Shown here in pieces: positions 8,160-15,409 of a stretch of 64,000 nucleotides of DNA. A program made the translations under genes and the position numbers. The notes under the pieces were generated by a model. It saw only the letters and a program-made list of their open reading frames with translations, made no database searches and was not told the DNA's origin. The first letter of the stretch is position 1, and each line of letters starts with the position of its first letter. The DNA is from Paenibacillus sp. E222 (GTDB taxonomy: Bacteria > Bacillota > Bacilli > Paenibacillales > Paenibacillaceae), in assembly GCF_013401555.1 (NCBI RefSeq), contig NZ_CP058552.1:4154001-4218000 (forward strand). Reading direction: 5' to 3'.

Positions 8160-8327
8160 ATGTCTACTAATCCTACAATTAAAGAAAAAATAGAAGAAGA
8201 GAGGGATGTCTTAAACAAGTTAGTTAACATATATGGTATTGAACATCCTTTGGTTATCAGACAATCCGAACTATTAGATGAATTAATAAATCAACACAAC
8301 AATGATACAAAAACATCATCCAGTTAG
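8160..8327 (+). CDS. Spo0E-family aspartyl-phosphate phosphatase, 55 aa
   Basis: Small Spo0E-like phosphatases remove phosphate from Spo0A~P and delay sporulation. AGAGGTGA precedes the ATG. The product has two helices typical of the family: EKIEEERDVLNKLVNIYGIE and then VIRQSELLDELINQH. The second carries the signature S-x-x-x-D as SELLD (Ser36, Asp40); the preceding G-I-x-H-P-x-V turn also fits. Length equals that of short family members. It lies 120 bp after the quorum-sensing operon's terminator, so it is a separate unit. Its position next to a peptide-sensing regulator makes a shared sporulation theme plausible but unproven. Confidence 0.8.
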   Translation: MSTNPTIKEKIEEERDVLNKLVNIYGIEHPLVIRQSELLDELINQHNNDTKTSSS

Positions 8328-8770
8328 ATCCGTGTGCTTAGTGAATTATGATATAGAGTAATGGAGCCGTGGGAATCGTGGAACATTAATCAAGCTCTTG
8401 CTCAGGTTAAAGGGTTAAAGCCATAAATAAAATTCAGGTGTATTTGTATGAAAGAAAACTATGATCCTAAAATGGATAATTATTTTTCACGACTTATAAG
8501 AATGGTGAGAAATTATTGATAGTAGTAAGGTTAAAAACTCACTACTCATGTATCTTGCAGTTTATCGTTTGAATATAAGTTCTACTACGGGTCTGGTTAC
8601 ATAATTTTTAATTGATTACAACGTTTATTGATCCACAAATAGAGCATAAAATGCTTTCATTCATTTGAAGTGTTTAAGGGTAGGCAAGTTTTTTATTCAC
8701 AGCAAAAATAATGCTCTCATGACTAGAAAAGAAATTCAAATACTAAGCCTGGCATCATGGAGGACAGTAA
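8328..8770 (+). other. Intergenic with only short unassigned frames
   Basis: Two tiny frames are readable: 8361-8426 (MEPWESWNINQALAQVKGLK, then P) without a ribosome site, and one at 8448 (MKENYDPKMDNYFSRLIRMV, then RNY) with a weak one. Neither is recognised. They may be debris of a larger accessory gene. Confidence 0.35.
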
Positions 8771-8926
8771 ATGAACAATCACACAATTTATTTCCCATGG
8801 GATATACAGAAGCGAAGTGCAGAGTGCTATGTAAGAGCGATTATAAAAGAGTTTGAACTACCGCTGCCTTTAAAGATTAATTTAATCTTACCCTCAAACG
8901 AGTACATTTTAGAAATCGAGGTTTGA
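8771..8926 (+). CDS. Hypothetical small protein, 51 aa
   Basis: A good GGAGG site (8759-8763) lies 7 nt before the ATG. The product begins MNNHTIYFPWDIQKRSAECY and ends PSNEYILEIEV. It is soluble, has no signal peptide, and looks like one helix followed by two beta strands. I do not recognise it. The setting among other tiny accessory genes suggests a phage-derived or mobile-element protein. Confidence 0.45.
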   Translation: MNNHTIYFPWDIQKRSAECYVRAIIKEFELPLPLKINLILPSNEYILEIEV

Positions 8927-8932
8927 GTTTAT

Positions 8933-9037
8933 ATGTGTAATAAAATTCTATATGCTGAGCCCTGAAAGCATCAGGATGACCCAAAATATAAAGATCACTT
9001 AACAAGCGTTCTGAAGAAGATGTTGAGCGTTAAGTAA
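8933..9037 (+). pseudogene. Interrupted small ORF
   Basis: From the ATG at 8933 the frame reads MCNKILYAEP, meets a TGA, and continues in the same frame as KHQDDPKYKDHLTSVLKKML to a TAA at 9035. The part after the stop looks like a genuine helix. It starts 7 nt after the preceding small gene and may have been cotranscribed with it. Unrecognised; could equally be chance. Confidence 0.25.
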
Positions 9038-9396
9038 TTAGAGGAGGTACTGAATCTACTCCGTGTCCGTTTAACCTCGCATGTTGGTGGACAAGAGGAC
9101 TTCATCTTCCTACTTAATAAATTAATCAAGGTTTAACCTAAGAGCACCCAAACGGGTGCTTTTCTCTATGAGCAAAAGTAGATTCAACATGGCTTACGAA
9201 ACAGAGGGTTCTGTCGTCATCAGAAACAAAGGGACGGTATGGGCGTGGCTGGCGCAAATAAAATTTCTATCGTAACAGGAGAGACAAACTTACCTGCACT
9301 GGGTGACGGCAGGATCAATTATGTGACGGCTTATGCTCTAGGTCGGCAAAGCAAGAGGAGTTGATACTTAGTTTATGCTTTGCATAATTGAACAAA
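9038..9396 (+). other. Intergenic with gene debris, possibly of an RCC1-repeat protein
   Basis: After a GAGGAGG at 9041-9047 a frame without a normal start reads NLLRVRLTSHVGGQEDFIFL and ends before the terminator at 9143. After the terminator, 9189-9280 reads SVVIRNKGTVWAWLAQ, which resembles the core of RCC1-type beta-propeller repeats (G-T-V-W-A-W-G), and a shifted frame continues briefly. No intact gene is present. Confidence 0.3.
9143..9165 (+). terminator. Rho-independent terminator
   Basis: AGCACCC / GGGTGCT stem, 4-nt loop, then TTTTC. It closes the cluster of small frames. Confidence 0.75.
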
Positions 9397-9435
9397 AATA
9401 AGACTCTCACGAAACTAAGTCGAAAGAGTCTTATT
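9397..9435 (-). terminator. Rho-independent terminator for the minus-strand operon
   Basis: Perfect 11-bp stem (AATAAGACTCT / AGAGTCTTATT). Read on the minus strand it ends in a T-rich run just after the stop at 9440. Confidence 0.8.
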
Positions 9436-9439
9436 TGTC

Positions 9440-9994
9440 TTATCGTGGTAATTCACCTGAACCTACATATTTATCTTTCTTACTATTCCACTTATAGCTT
9501 GCAACTGCGATCTTCCAACCACCTTCTGGATAGTAATTCTTCCACATTTGAATTATTTCCCCGGTTTTCGAAATCTCTATTCCAACATCACCCATAACAG
9601 ATAACTTCTTTTTAAGAGTACCATTCTGATATTTATAAACGAGCAGTTCTGTATTTGATGGTAAATAGTCAAGAGTAACAGCTACATGCTTTTCTTTAGC
9701 CGAAACATTGAGGATTTGGATTGTTGGTTCTTCATCGCTATAGTAATTTGTATCTATAAGTACTATGACACCTTTGGAATTAATAAGATAAAAATTGCCT
9801 GATTCAGTGATCAATAAGTGTTCCTTCTTTTTGTCTACGTTTAGGTCTACTGACTTACTGACCTTTACCTGCTCCCGTGGGAATTTCTTTTCTAACAGAG
9901 TCTTTGGATTTACAGTAGCAGCCTCGATGTAAGATGCGTTAAATATGAATCCAAACATTGTAATGGCACATAGTAGAGCTGTTACTCGTTTCAT
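9440..9994 (-). CDS. Secreted hypothetical protein, 184 aa
   Basis: Function unknown. AAGGAGA lies 6 nt before the ATG. Residues 1-25 are a Sec signal peptide (MKRVTALLCAITMFGFIFNA, cleavage probably after IEA). The mature part is beta-rich and soluble, with repeated short strands such as HLLITESGNFYLINSKGVIV and ELLVYKYQNGTLKKKLSV, suggesting a small propeller or sandwich fold. It ends with a K-W-N-S-K-K-D tail. It follows the 10013-10720 gene with an 18-bp gap, so the two form an operon closed by the terminator at 9397-9435. The family is not recognised. Confidence 0.65.
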   Translation of the reverse strand: MKRVTALLCAITMFGFIFNASYIEAATVNPKTLLEKKFPREQVKVSKSVDLNVDKKKEHLLITESGNFYLINSKGVIVLIDTNYYSDEEPTIQILNVSAKEKHVAVTLDYLPSNTELLVYKYQNGTLKKKLSVMGDVGIEISKTGEIIQMWKNYYPEGGWKIAVASYKWNSKKDKYVGSGELPR

Positions 9995-10012
9995 AGTAGT
10001 CTCCTTTATAAA

Positions 10013-10720
10013 TTACTTATCGTTTGCGTCACTAGCACTAAACATAATTCCGATCGTTTCCGAACCAAGTACAGTGTATCGTATTCCGTTTACTTCGGTT
10101 GATTCATCAACTGTACTCCAGTCAACTCCTTCATCCAGTATATGCATATCTGAAAGGATATTTGCGACAGAACTTGCGGGCACATCGGGATTAACAGAAA
10201 GAATAACTAAACCGATAGCTAGAACAATATCAGCTCCAGATGTCATGGTTCCATTTCCTTGACCGATCATTGTAACATCTCGTACAGAACCATCAGCTTT
10301 GTTAATGGAACCAGTGATACCTATGTAATCTGTAATGATATACTGAAATACATCCTGAACTGCTCCTTTTTGTATCTCAAGTTTCTTCCCTATTTTTAAT
10401 TTCGAATTTCCGATTTCCTGAGCACGTTTGTTAAATGACTTTCGAAATTCTTCAGGTGTCATATTTAAACTTCCAGGGATCTCTAGTTCCTTCTGATCTT
10501 GCTTCTTTACATTTTCTTTTGCTACCTTTACTTCCTGGGTTTTAGCAACTGATTTTTCAGTTACAATAGTCTCTGACTTGCTTTCAGTCGGGATCGATAC
10601 TTCGGTTGATGCAACCTCGTCTTTTTTAGAATTCTCCTCATCTTTGTTTCCAAAAATCCCTGCAACTATAATCACAACAATAAGCCAAAACCACCATTTT
10701 TTCTGAATAGGCTTTTTCAA
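10013..10720 (-). CDS. Membrane-anchored extracytoplasmic protein, 235 aa
   Basis: Unknown function. The TTG start at 10720 follows AGGAGG with 7 nt spacing; the longer open frame upstream has no site. The N-terminus is a lysine-rich stub and one membrane segment (KKWWFWLIVVIIVAGIFG). A Ser/Glu/Lys/Thr-rich linker (about residues 30-85) and a globular domain of about 150 residues starting near SLNMTPEEFRKSFNKRAQEI follow. This anchor-linker-domain layout is common in Paenibacillus and Bacillus surface proteins with a leading zinc-ribbon or basic patch. First gene of the operon with the secreted protein at 9440. Confidence 0.65.
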   Translation of the reverse strand: MKKPIQKKWWFWLIVVIIVAGIFGNKDEENSKKDEVASTEVSIPTESKSETIVTEKSVAKTQEVKVAKENVKKQDQKELEIPGSLNMTPEEFRKSFNKRAQEIGNSKLKIGKKLEIQKGAVQDVFQYIITDYIGITGSINKADGSVRDVTMIGQGNGTMTSGADIVLAIGLVILSVNPDVPASSVANILSDMHILDEGVDWSTVDESTEVNGIRYTVLGSETIGIMFSASDANDK

Positions 10721-10845
10721 TCTTCTTCCTCCTGATATAGTAATAATTAACAACATAAAATAGTCTATCAGACCCAGGAAAATGTGGCTATATTTAAATT
10801 GGAACAATTTACAGCCACTATATTTAAATCCGATAGCATCGGTGA

Positions 10846-10885
10846 AAAGGTTCCACTAGTATAACGCTGGTGGAACCTTTTTTTT
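10846..10885 (+). terminator. Terminator-like hairpin between divergent genes
   Basis: AAAGGTTCCA / TGGAACCTTT stem with an internal irregular part and T8. No gene on the plus strand directly precedes it, so it may be a remnant or an attenuator for the gene at 10982. Confidence 0.6.
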
Positions 10886-10981
10886 ATTTAACAGATATTT
10901 TACACATTTCCCCTTACTTCGACATTGGAAATATAATACTATGATCCAGTAACATAAATACAAATATTTGGAGGTATTGGA

Positions 10982-11413
10982 ATGATTGCGTCTATGAAAA
11001 AGAAATTGGTATTAGCTATGTCGACTTCCGTACTCGCTCTATCATTTGTTATTGCTCCAATCTCCGCATTTGCTAGCACACCGAATCCTGTTGACAGAGC
11101 AAAGATTGAAACGCCAGTTGTTACTCCACAACCAGTTGATGATGGCACTGTTACGACAATGGGATTCAAAAAATCAGCCTTTGTATTTGCTCTAAAGCAT
11201 GGAGGGGAACTGCTCGAAGATTTGTTAGAATATCTAGGTAAAAAAGAGTATGCTGATTATGTGAAAGAAAATCGTTTATCTATCGCGAACTTTATAGAAG
11301 AGACTGAACTAGTAGTAGAGAAAAACTTAATTGGATTTTTAATATTCGAATGCAGTATTCCACAAGGTGCAGCGACAGTAATAGCTAAGGCTATTATGTT
11401 TATTGCATTTTAA
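10982..11413 (+). CDS. Secreted small protein, 143 aa
   Basis: GGAGGT lies 6 nt before the ATG. Residues 1-31 form a signal peptide (MKKKLVLAMSTSVLALSF after a four-residue extension, cleavage near AFA-ST). A Pro/Val-rich spacer (about 32-58) follows, then an amphipathic helical domain. The C-terminus, IPQGAATVIAKAIMFIAF, is hydrophobic. No Cys-rich or lipobox motif was found beyond one Cys. The gene is followed 23 bp later by a DUF1878-family gene, forming a two-gene operon. The layout of a membrane-active secreted protein beside a small cytoplasmic protein could fit a bacteriocin with immunity, but no family proves this. Confidence 0.65.
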   Translation: MIASMKKKLVLAMSTSVLALSFVIAPISAFASTPNPVDRAKIETPVVTPQPVDDGTVTTMGFKKSAFVFALKHGGELLEDLLEYLGKKEYADYVKENRLSIANFIEETELVVEKNLIGFLIFECSIPQGAATVIAKAIMFIAF

Positions 11414-11436
11414 ATAATTTACAAGGTGGGAATGGA

Positions 11437-11865
11437 ATGAATGTAGATGAACAGCTTGAGCTTTTGAAATATCAAATCAAGCTCATTAGAACAGTGGTTG
11501 CCTCGGATGAACATCCATATTTCATGTTCCTACTTGATCACGATTTTAATGAAAAGCAAACTCGTTCTTTGACTGATGTGTTATACATATTTAACCGCAG
11601 GCTAAAAGCACAAACTAGTGCAAGAGACGAACAAATGGAGCATTTTCACAGGGAGAAGATAGAAGATATAAAGGAAAGAAATAAATTCTTTTCAGTTCCT
11701 GATGATTTCCTATTGAGTGATTCTCCACCAACATATGATGAGTTCGTATCTCTTGTGAAGTTGATAGCGCCGGCAGATGTTAACCCATCATATCTTTTGA
11801 AATCTCTTCAGATGCAAGAGATGTATGTTAATCTATGTGAACATCTGTTAAAACAACAAAATTGA
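11437..11865 (+). CDS. DUF1878-family (YhaI-like) protein, 142 aa
   Basis: The N-terminal pattern LELLKYQIKLIRTVV followed by HPYFMFLLDHDFNEKQTRSL matches DUF1878 proteins such as Bacillus subtilis YhaI (L-x-Y-x-I-x-L then P-F-Y-x-L-x-I-x-x-x-L-(S/T)-x-E). It is cytoplasmic and all-helical, with a charged middle (residues 60-85). GGTGGGAATG precedes the ATG. The family has no established function. Second gene of an operon with the secreted protein upstream, closed by a terminator at 11873. Confidence 0.7.
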   Translation: MNVDEQLELLKYQIKLIRTVVASDEHPYFMFLLDHDFNEKQTRSLTDVLYIFNRRLKAQTSARDEQMEHFHREKIEDIKERNKFFSVPDDFLLSDSPPTYDEFVSLVKLIAPADVNPSYLLKSLQMQEMYVNLCEHLLKQQN

Positions 11866-11872
11866 ATCGGTA

Positions 11873-11911
11873 AAAGACACTGCTGGCATAATGCTGGCAG
11901 TGTCTTTTTTT
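11873..11911 (+). terminator. Rho-independent terminator
   Basis: AAGACACTGC / GCAGTGTCTT stem with a further CTGGC/GCTGG-type inner pairing and T7. Confidence 0.9.
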
Positions 11912-11988
11912 GTTCACATATATATTTTTATCAAGCAACGTGTTCAGTTCTTATTTATCTGCAGCTGAGCTGCAGCTTTGCGGCATGT

Positions 11989-12660
11989 TCAGCCTACTTC
12001 TCTAATCAAATCCTCGTTGTTATTACGTACGTTACCTACTCCCTTTGGTACTTCGTATGCGCGCATCTCTGATGCTTGATACGGCTTCAACAGACCGAGC
12101 AACGACTGAACATCATCATTATCTCTTCCAAGCCATTCCGCCTCGTCCTCTGGACGCAGGATAACCGGCATACGATTGTGGATGTCTTCCATCAGTTCAT
12201 TGGGCTGAGTAGTAATGATGGTGCATGTGCTGAGCTTATTGCCGTCCGGATCCGCCCAGGTATCATAAAGGCCAGCCAATGAAAAGATACTTTCATCCTT
12301 CATCAGTATGCGCATCGGCTGTTTGTCTGTCCCTTCTTTCTTCCACTCGTAGAATCCGCTGCATGGGATGATACAACGCTTGGAGCTGATCAGTCGTTTA
12401 AAGGCCGGCTTTTCATTTAGTGTCTCAGCTCGAGCGTTAATCATCTTGTTACCGATCTTGTCATCCTTGGCCCAAACGGGTACCAGTCCCCATCGGAGTG
12501 AGCCCAGCCTATTGCCGTCTTTGCTCCCTATAATGGTGGGGATGTACTGCATAGGTGCAGCGTTGTAATTAGGCTTGTACTCAAATCCATCTGCAATAGA
12601 TGCATAGTACCGGTCTAATATAGCTTCAATGGGGTCAGTGATTGTAAATCTACCACACAT
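11989..12660 (-). CDS. SOS response-associated peptidase family protein (SRAP, YedK/HMCES-like), 223 aa
   Basis: SRAP proteins crosslink covalently to abasic sites in single-stranded DNA through an N-terminal cysteine. The start is the ATG directly before Cys2 (MCGRFTITDP), with AGGAGG 8 nt upstream; an ATG three codons earlier would block Cys2 exposure. The key residues are present at the expected spacing: Cys2, Asn75 (in MINARAET), Glu105 (in GFYEWK) and His161 (in DIHNRMPVI). Full length for the family. No SOS box is visible in front of it. It is a single-gene unit on the minus strand. Confidence 0.92.
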   Translation of the reverse strand: MCGRFTITDPIEAILDRYYASIADGFEYKPNYNAAPMQYIPTIIGSKDGNRLGSLRWGLVPVWAKDDKIGNKMINARAETLNEKPAFKRLISSKRCIIPCSGFYEWKKEGTDKQPMRILMKDESIFSLAGLYDTWADPDGNKLSTCTIITTQPNELMEDIHNRMPVILRPEDEAEWLGRDNDDVQSLLGLLKPYQASEMRAYEVPKGVGNVRNNNEDLIREVG

Positions 12661-12928
12661 ACAAAACACCTCCTGTATTGTCTTTGCAATATATAATCAC
12701 ACAATAAATTGATCAAACATTGGTTTATGGAGTAATCCTGAAGATTGAAAAATACATTAAAAAATCTCAATCCAATTATATCGTTTTGCCATAAAGGATA
12801 GATGCGGTAAGTTATGGGTTAGGAGGTGTGTGATTATCCTAATTATGTAACGAATGTTACATGAATACATGTAAAAAATATAGTATTGTTGTTTGTGTAA
12901 TACATATAAAATACTAGGAGATGATCTT

Positions 12929-13216
12929 GTGGCTTTGAAAAAAATCTTAACTGCTTCTGTTTTGTCTCTTGCGCTTTTGTCTATATCGGTGCCAGTAATG
13001 GCAAGCCAAGCTTCAGATGTAACGATTATGAACAAACAAAAAAGTGTGACCGTTTATCAAGATTACCCATCAAATGCTAATATTCCTTCAACCTATTTTT
13101 ATACTGATGCCGATCATTATTATGGCACTCTTCAAAGAACGAATATCGTTCAAGTTACTCCATCACAAGTAAGAGCCTATTATTCAGGAATTGTTACACA
13201 AGATTCCGGTTTCTAA
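12929..13216 (+). CDS. Small secreted protein, 95 aa
   Basis: The GTG start at 12929 has AGGAG 8 nt upstream. The product opens with a signal peptide (MALKKILTASVLSLALLSIS, then VPVMA-SQA). The mature part of about 70 residues is Tyr- and Ser-rich with short beta strands (SVTVYQDYPSNANIPSTYFY; GTLQRTNIVQVTPSQVRAYY). It has no Cys. A strong terminator follows. I do not recognise the family; similar lone small exported proteins are common in Paenibacillus accessory DNA. Confidence 0.7.
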   Translation: MALKKILTASVLSLALLSISVPVMASQASDVTIMNKQKSVTVYQDYPSNANIPSTYFYTDADHYYGTLQRTNIVQVTPSQVRAYYSGIVTQDSGF

Positions 13217-13229
13217 ACTTACTAAAGGA

Positions 13230-13263
13230 AAACCCGCCAACTACTAAGGTTAGCGGGTTTTTG
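13230..13263 (+). terminator. Rho-independent terminator
   Basis: AACCCGC-CAAC / GTTAGCGGGTT stem followed by T5, 13 bp after the small secreted gene. Confidence 0.85.
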
Positions 13264-13374
13264 CTAATCCCAAATAATTCTACGATCTTGATGCACTTCA
13301 AACTGGTTACCTACTCTGTTGCCTGCATCTCTATTGTCTGAAGAACTTATGAATTTATTCAATATCTGCTCCAT
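13264..13374 (-). CDS. Possible 36-aa peptide ORF
   Basis: The minus-strand ATG at 13374 gives MEQILNKFISSSDNRDAGNR and ends QDRRIIWD. The ribosome site is poor (GGCAGGT abutting the ATG). The frame stays open for some codons upstream, so this may be the 3' remnant of a lost gene. Low support. Confidence 0.22.
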   Translation of the reverse strand: MEQILNKFISSSDNRDAGNRVGNQFEVHQDRRIIWD

Positions 13375-13482
13375 ACCTGCCTTCAAGAATAAAATTACAT
13401 AACATGGTGTAAGCTATTATTACTCTCTCCTATGAGTGCTACTATAAATGTACCTGGTCTGCTCGACTGGTTTTTTTTGTTG

Positions 13483-13512
13483 TTTATAAAAGAACAAATG
13501 TTCGCATATAAT
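13483..13512 (+). promoter_or_regulatory. SOS promoter with LexA box
   Basis: GAACAAATGTTC (13492-13503) in the context AGAACAAATGTTCG fits the Firmicute LexA consensus (CGAACRNRYGTTCG) at 13 of 14 positions. A TATAAT -10 lies at 13507-13512, so the box sits just upstream of -10, where LexA binding blocks polymerase. It controls the two-gene operon starting at 13531. Confidence 0.85.
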
Positions 13513-13530
13513 GAATTCGAGGTGGTTAAC

Positions 13531-13824
13531 ATGTTGACAGATTATCAACGTAAGGTCCTACGGATCTTGTACAACTACAGTGGTGGGCGGCGACGGCTGC
13601 CTACAATCCATAAATTGACTGTTAAAACGGGTAAGCATAAGCCAGACGTCATGGCTGCCCTGGACGCTCTTATAGCCTCGGAATACATACATTGGGATGA
13701 CAAGTCAGATACGGCTAGTATCGTTATTTTGGAAGACTGGGAACGAGAGTCTGAGCTGCCTAAGCTTCCTAAGGCACCGTCGCCGGCGCAGCCAAATGAT
13801 TTAAGCTATTGGACTGAATACTGA
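13531..13824 (+). CDS. SOS-controlled small winged-helix-like protein, 97 aa
   Basis: GAGGTGG precedes the ATG at 13531; an upstream in-frame extension runs through the promoter and is rejected. The product begins MLTDYQRKVLRILYNYSGGR and has a helix-turn-helix-like core (RRLPTIHKLTVKTGKHKPDV, MAALDALIASEYI). The acidic, Pro-rich tail resembles a linker. This recalls the short DNA-binding protein often paired with YolD and Y-family polymerase genes. It is the first gene of a LexA-controlled pair and lies 13 bp upstream of the YolD-like gene. The precise role is unknown. Confidence 0.65.
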   Translation: MLTDYQRKVLRILYNYSGGRRRLPTIHKLTVKTGKHKPDVMAALDALIASEYIHWDDKSDTASIVILEDWERESELPKLPKAPSPAQPNDLSYWTEY

Positions 13825-13837
13825 GGAGGAATGCAAT

Positions 13838-14173
13838 GTGTCGAGCAAATTGACGGCTAACGGGATCTTTGAAGGATCTCGCATTATTCTTCCAGAACAT
13901 CGGGAAGCATACTTAAACGAAATGAAGGAACAAGAGAGACGGGGGAAGCCTGCCTTGGATGAACAGGAAATGCAGCTCATTGAGGAAGCGATCCTGGAAT
14001 CTTACCAAGAATGCCGCTCTGTTACGTTGACTGTATTTAACCCATTTGATGACGAGATTATGCGGGGCGTTGTGACATCGATCGATAAGCCAAACAGGAG
14101 AATTAAACTTGTACGCGCTGATGAGGATTATAGTTGGATCAAGATCGAAGAAATTACTGCGGCAAGCCGATAA
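13838..14173 (+). CDS. YolD-like family protein, 111 aa
   Basis: GTG start at 13838 with AGGAGG 8 nt upstream. YolD-like proteins are small SOS-associated proteins usually encoded beside Y-family DNA polymerases such as UvrX/ImuB. Features seen are NGIFEGSRIILPEHREAYL near the N-terminus, ALDEQEMQLIEEAILESYQE in the middle, and beta strands with VTLTVFNPFDDE, GVVTSIDKPNRRIKL and WIKIEEI towards the end, all in family order. Here it follows an SOS-box-controlled small gene, and a terminator comes 5 bp after its stop, so no polymerase gene is in the operon. That isolation is noteworthy. Confidence 0.82.
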   Translation: MSSKLTANGIFEGSRIILPEHREAYLNEMKEQERRGKPALDEQEMQLIEEAILESYQECRSVTLTVFNPFDDEIMRGVVTSIDKPNRRIKLVRADEDYSWIKIEEITAASR

Positions 14174-14177
14174 TTGA

Positions 14178-14215
14178 TAGAGCCCCAAGGGATTACTCCA
14201 GGGGCTCAGTTTTTT
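14178..14215 (+). terminator. Rho-independent terminator
   Basis: GAGCCCC / GGGGCTC stem with a 14-nt loop and T7, directly after the YolD-like gene. Confidence 0.88.
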
Positions 14216-14495
14216 TCCTTCTATTATATAGGGTTGTTTCGGACATATGATTTGTAATCCATCGGAGCTGTACTGACGGTTCATTTGAAGTTCGGGGACA
14301 TCCCCCAACTCGTCCCCCAAACGTCCCTCAAGTCATGCAAAGCTATGATTGAATACGAGCTTTTGTTTCTATTGGATTCCATATTTAGCGCTTATATAAT
14401 GAAAGAAACAATAATATGAAGCCATCGTACATAAATCGTACCCAAGTCCACCAATGGGAACGCGATTAATATATCACGTTGTACTAATAGCTGAA
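14216..14495. other. Intergenic, possible integrase 3'-end/attachment scar
   Basis: Around 14290-14345 the minus strand reads LRDVWGTSWGMSPNFK before a stop. Repeated W-G-T / D-V-W-G tails of this kind are seen at the C-termini of Paenibacillus phage integrases. The flank at about 14430-14470 has a short TCGTACATAAATCGTACCCA direct-repeat-like stretch. No intact integrase exists. Speculative. Confidence 0.2.
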
Positions 14496-14527
14496 TCCCT
14501 TGGCGCTCTAGCGCTGAGGGGTTTTTC
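14496..14527 (+). terminator. Terminator-like hairpin
   Basis: CCCTTGGCGCT / AGCGCTGAGGG stem followed by GTTTTTC. No clear gene precedes it on this strand. Confidence 0.6.
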
Positions 14528-14551
14528 TTTTTGTGGGCGGGGGATATAAAG

Positions 14552-14583
14552 AAGCTAGGTAGAATATTATTCTACCTAGCTTT
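14552..14583 (-). terminator. Rho-independent terminator of the acetyltransferase gene
   Basis: A perfect 15-bp stem (AAGCTAGGTAGAATA and its complement). On the minus strand it lies just past the stop at 14598. Confidence 0.85.
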
Positions 14584-14597
14584 ATATATATAGGAGC

Positions 14598-15257
14598 TCA
14601 GTCCTTAATTTCTGATAAATAGTACTCATATAACTCATCAATAGAAGAGCCAGAAAGTAAGTGAGTGGCTGCTTCAATTGATTCTCTTTTCCAATCAAAC
14701 CAGCGCATTTCTTTTAACTTCATGATTTCTTCTTCTGAGAAACGCTTTCTAACTTCTTTTGCAGGATTTCCACCAACTATCGTGTAAGGGGCGACATCTT
14801 TTGTTACAATTGAGCCTGCTGCAACAATCGCACCTTCACCAATGGTAACACCAGGCATAATCATGGCATTCATGCCGATCCATGCATCGCTTTCTATAAT
14901 GGTATCTCCCTTGGGTGAGAAGGAACGGCTAATTTGATTAGCGAACGGATAAACCGTGATCCACTCCGCATGGTGATTGTTATTTCCTCCCATAAGAATA
15001 ACGACACCGGCTGCGATACATACATAATTACCAATAATTAATCGATCTATTTGCCAACCAAATTCCTCAATTGGGTTGAATAAGCTCCTCGATTTTTCAT
15101 CTCCCCATAAATATCTTACGCATCCATCTTCAAAAGATGAATGGTTATCGTAATAACCAGAGTAATAGGAGTAATCGCCAACATCAATTAATGGATTGGT
15201 TACAATGTCCTTTAAATACTTAATTTCGGACCAGTGATTAAAGTGGTTTATATTCAT
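14598..15257 (-). CDS. CatB/Vat-like xenobiotic O-acetyltransferase, 219 aa
   Basis: Left-handed beta-helix (hexapeptide-repeat) acetyltransferase that would use acetyl-CoA to inactivate an antibiotic such as chloramphenicol or streptogramin A. Diagnostic family segments are NPLIDVGDYSYYSGYY (20-36), the catalytic loop GGNNNHHAEW (His95/96), hexapeptide coils GDTIIESDAWIGMNAMIMPG and VTIGEGAIVAAGSIVTKDVA, then YTIVGGNPAKEVRKRF. The order and spacing match type-B chloramphenicol acetyltransferases, with a slightly longer middle. GAGG lies 8 nt before the ATG. Expression seems inducible: a leader peptide and a stem that approaches the ribosome site precede it. The substrate cannot be fixed from sequence. 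Confidence 0.85.
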   Translation of the reverse strand: MNINHFNHWSEIKYLKDIVTNPLIDVGDYSYYSGYYDNHSSFEDGCVRYLWGDEKSRSLFNPIEEFGWQIDRLIIGNYVCIAAGVVILMGGNNNHHAEWITVYPFANQISRSFSPKGDTIIESDAWIGMNAMIMPGVTIGEGAIVAAGSIVTKDVAPYTIVGGNPAKEVRKRFSEEEIMKLKEMRWFDWKRESIEAATHLLSGSSIDELYEYYLSEIKD

Positions 15258-15269
15258 TTTAAATTCCTC

Positions 15270-15303
15270 GCTTCTAAGTTATATTTCTGAGTAACTTAGA
15301 AGC
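15270..15303 (-). promoter_or_regulatory. Translational attenuator stem-loop
   Basis: A perfect 12-bp stem: GCTTCTAAGTTA on the minus strand pairs with TAACTTAGAAGC across a 10-nt loop. The 5' arm contains the last codons and stop of the leader peptide. The 3' arm ends right beside the GAGG ribosome site of the acetyltransferase. A ribosome stalled in the leader would open the stem and free that site. Confidence 0.8.
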
Positions 15304-15349
15304 GTGATGCGGTAGCCACATTCTTTAGTTTTTTTAGACGACGAATCAT
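15296..15349 (-). CDS. Attenuator leader peptide, 17 aa (20 aa from the earlier ATG)
   Basis: Minus-strand reading gives MIRRLKKLKNVATASRF and a stop. AAGGAAGG lies 9 nt before this ATG. A second ATG three codons upstream (15358) directly abuts the ribosome site. Basic leaders with R/K-x-R/K motifs are known sites of drug-dependent ribosome stalling in inducible resistance genes. Its stop codon is inside the 5' arm of the stem-loop that controls the acetyltransferase. Confidence 0.75.
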   Translation of the reverse strand: MIRRLKKLKNVATASRF

Positions 15350-15380
15350 CTGAATCATCCTTCCTTAAGATATGAGGGCC

Positions 15381-15409
15381 ATTGTAGCAATGACCTCTTT
15401 TTTTGTCAA
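15381..15409 (-). promoter_or_regulatory. Consensus sigma-A promoter of the acetyltransferase
   Basis: On the minus strand: TTGACA (15404-15409), a 17-bp spacer, TACAAT (15381-15386). Transcription would begin about 20 nt before the leader peptide. Confidence 0.85.

Noticed and set aside
13913..14320. 135-codon minus-strand frame over the YolD-like gene
   Set aside because: Mostly antisense to a well-supported gene; only its first part (14290-14320) hints at an integrase tail, noted separately at low confidence.
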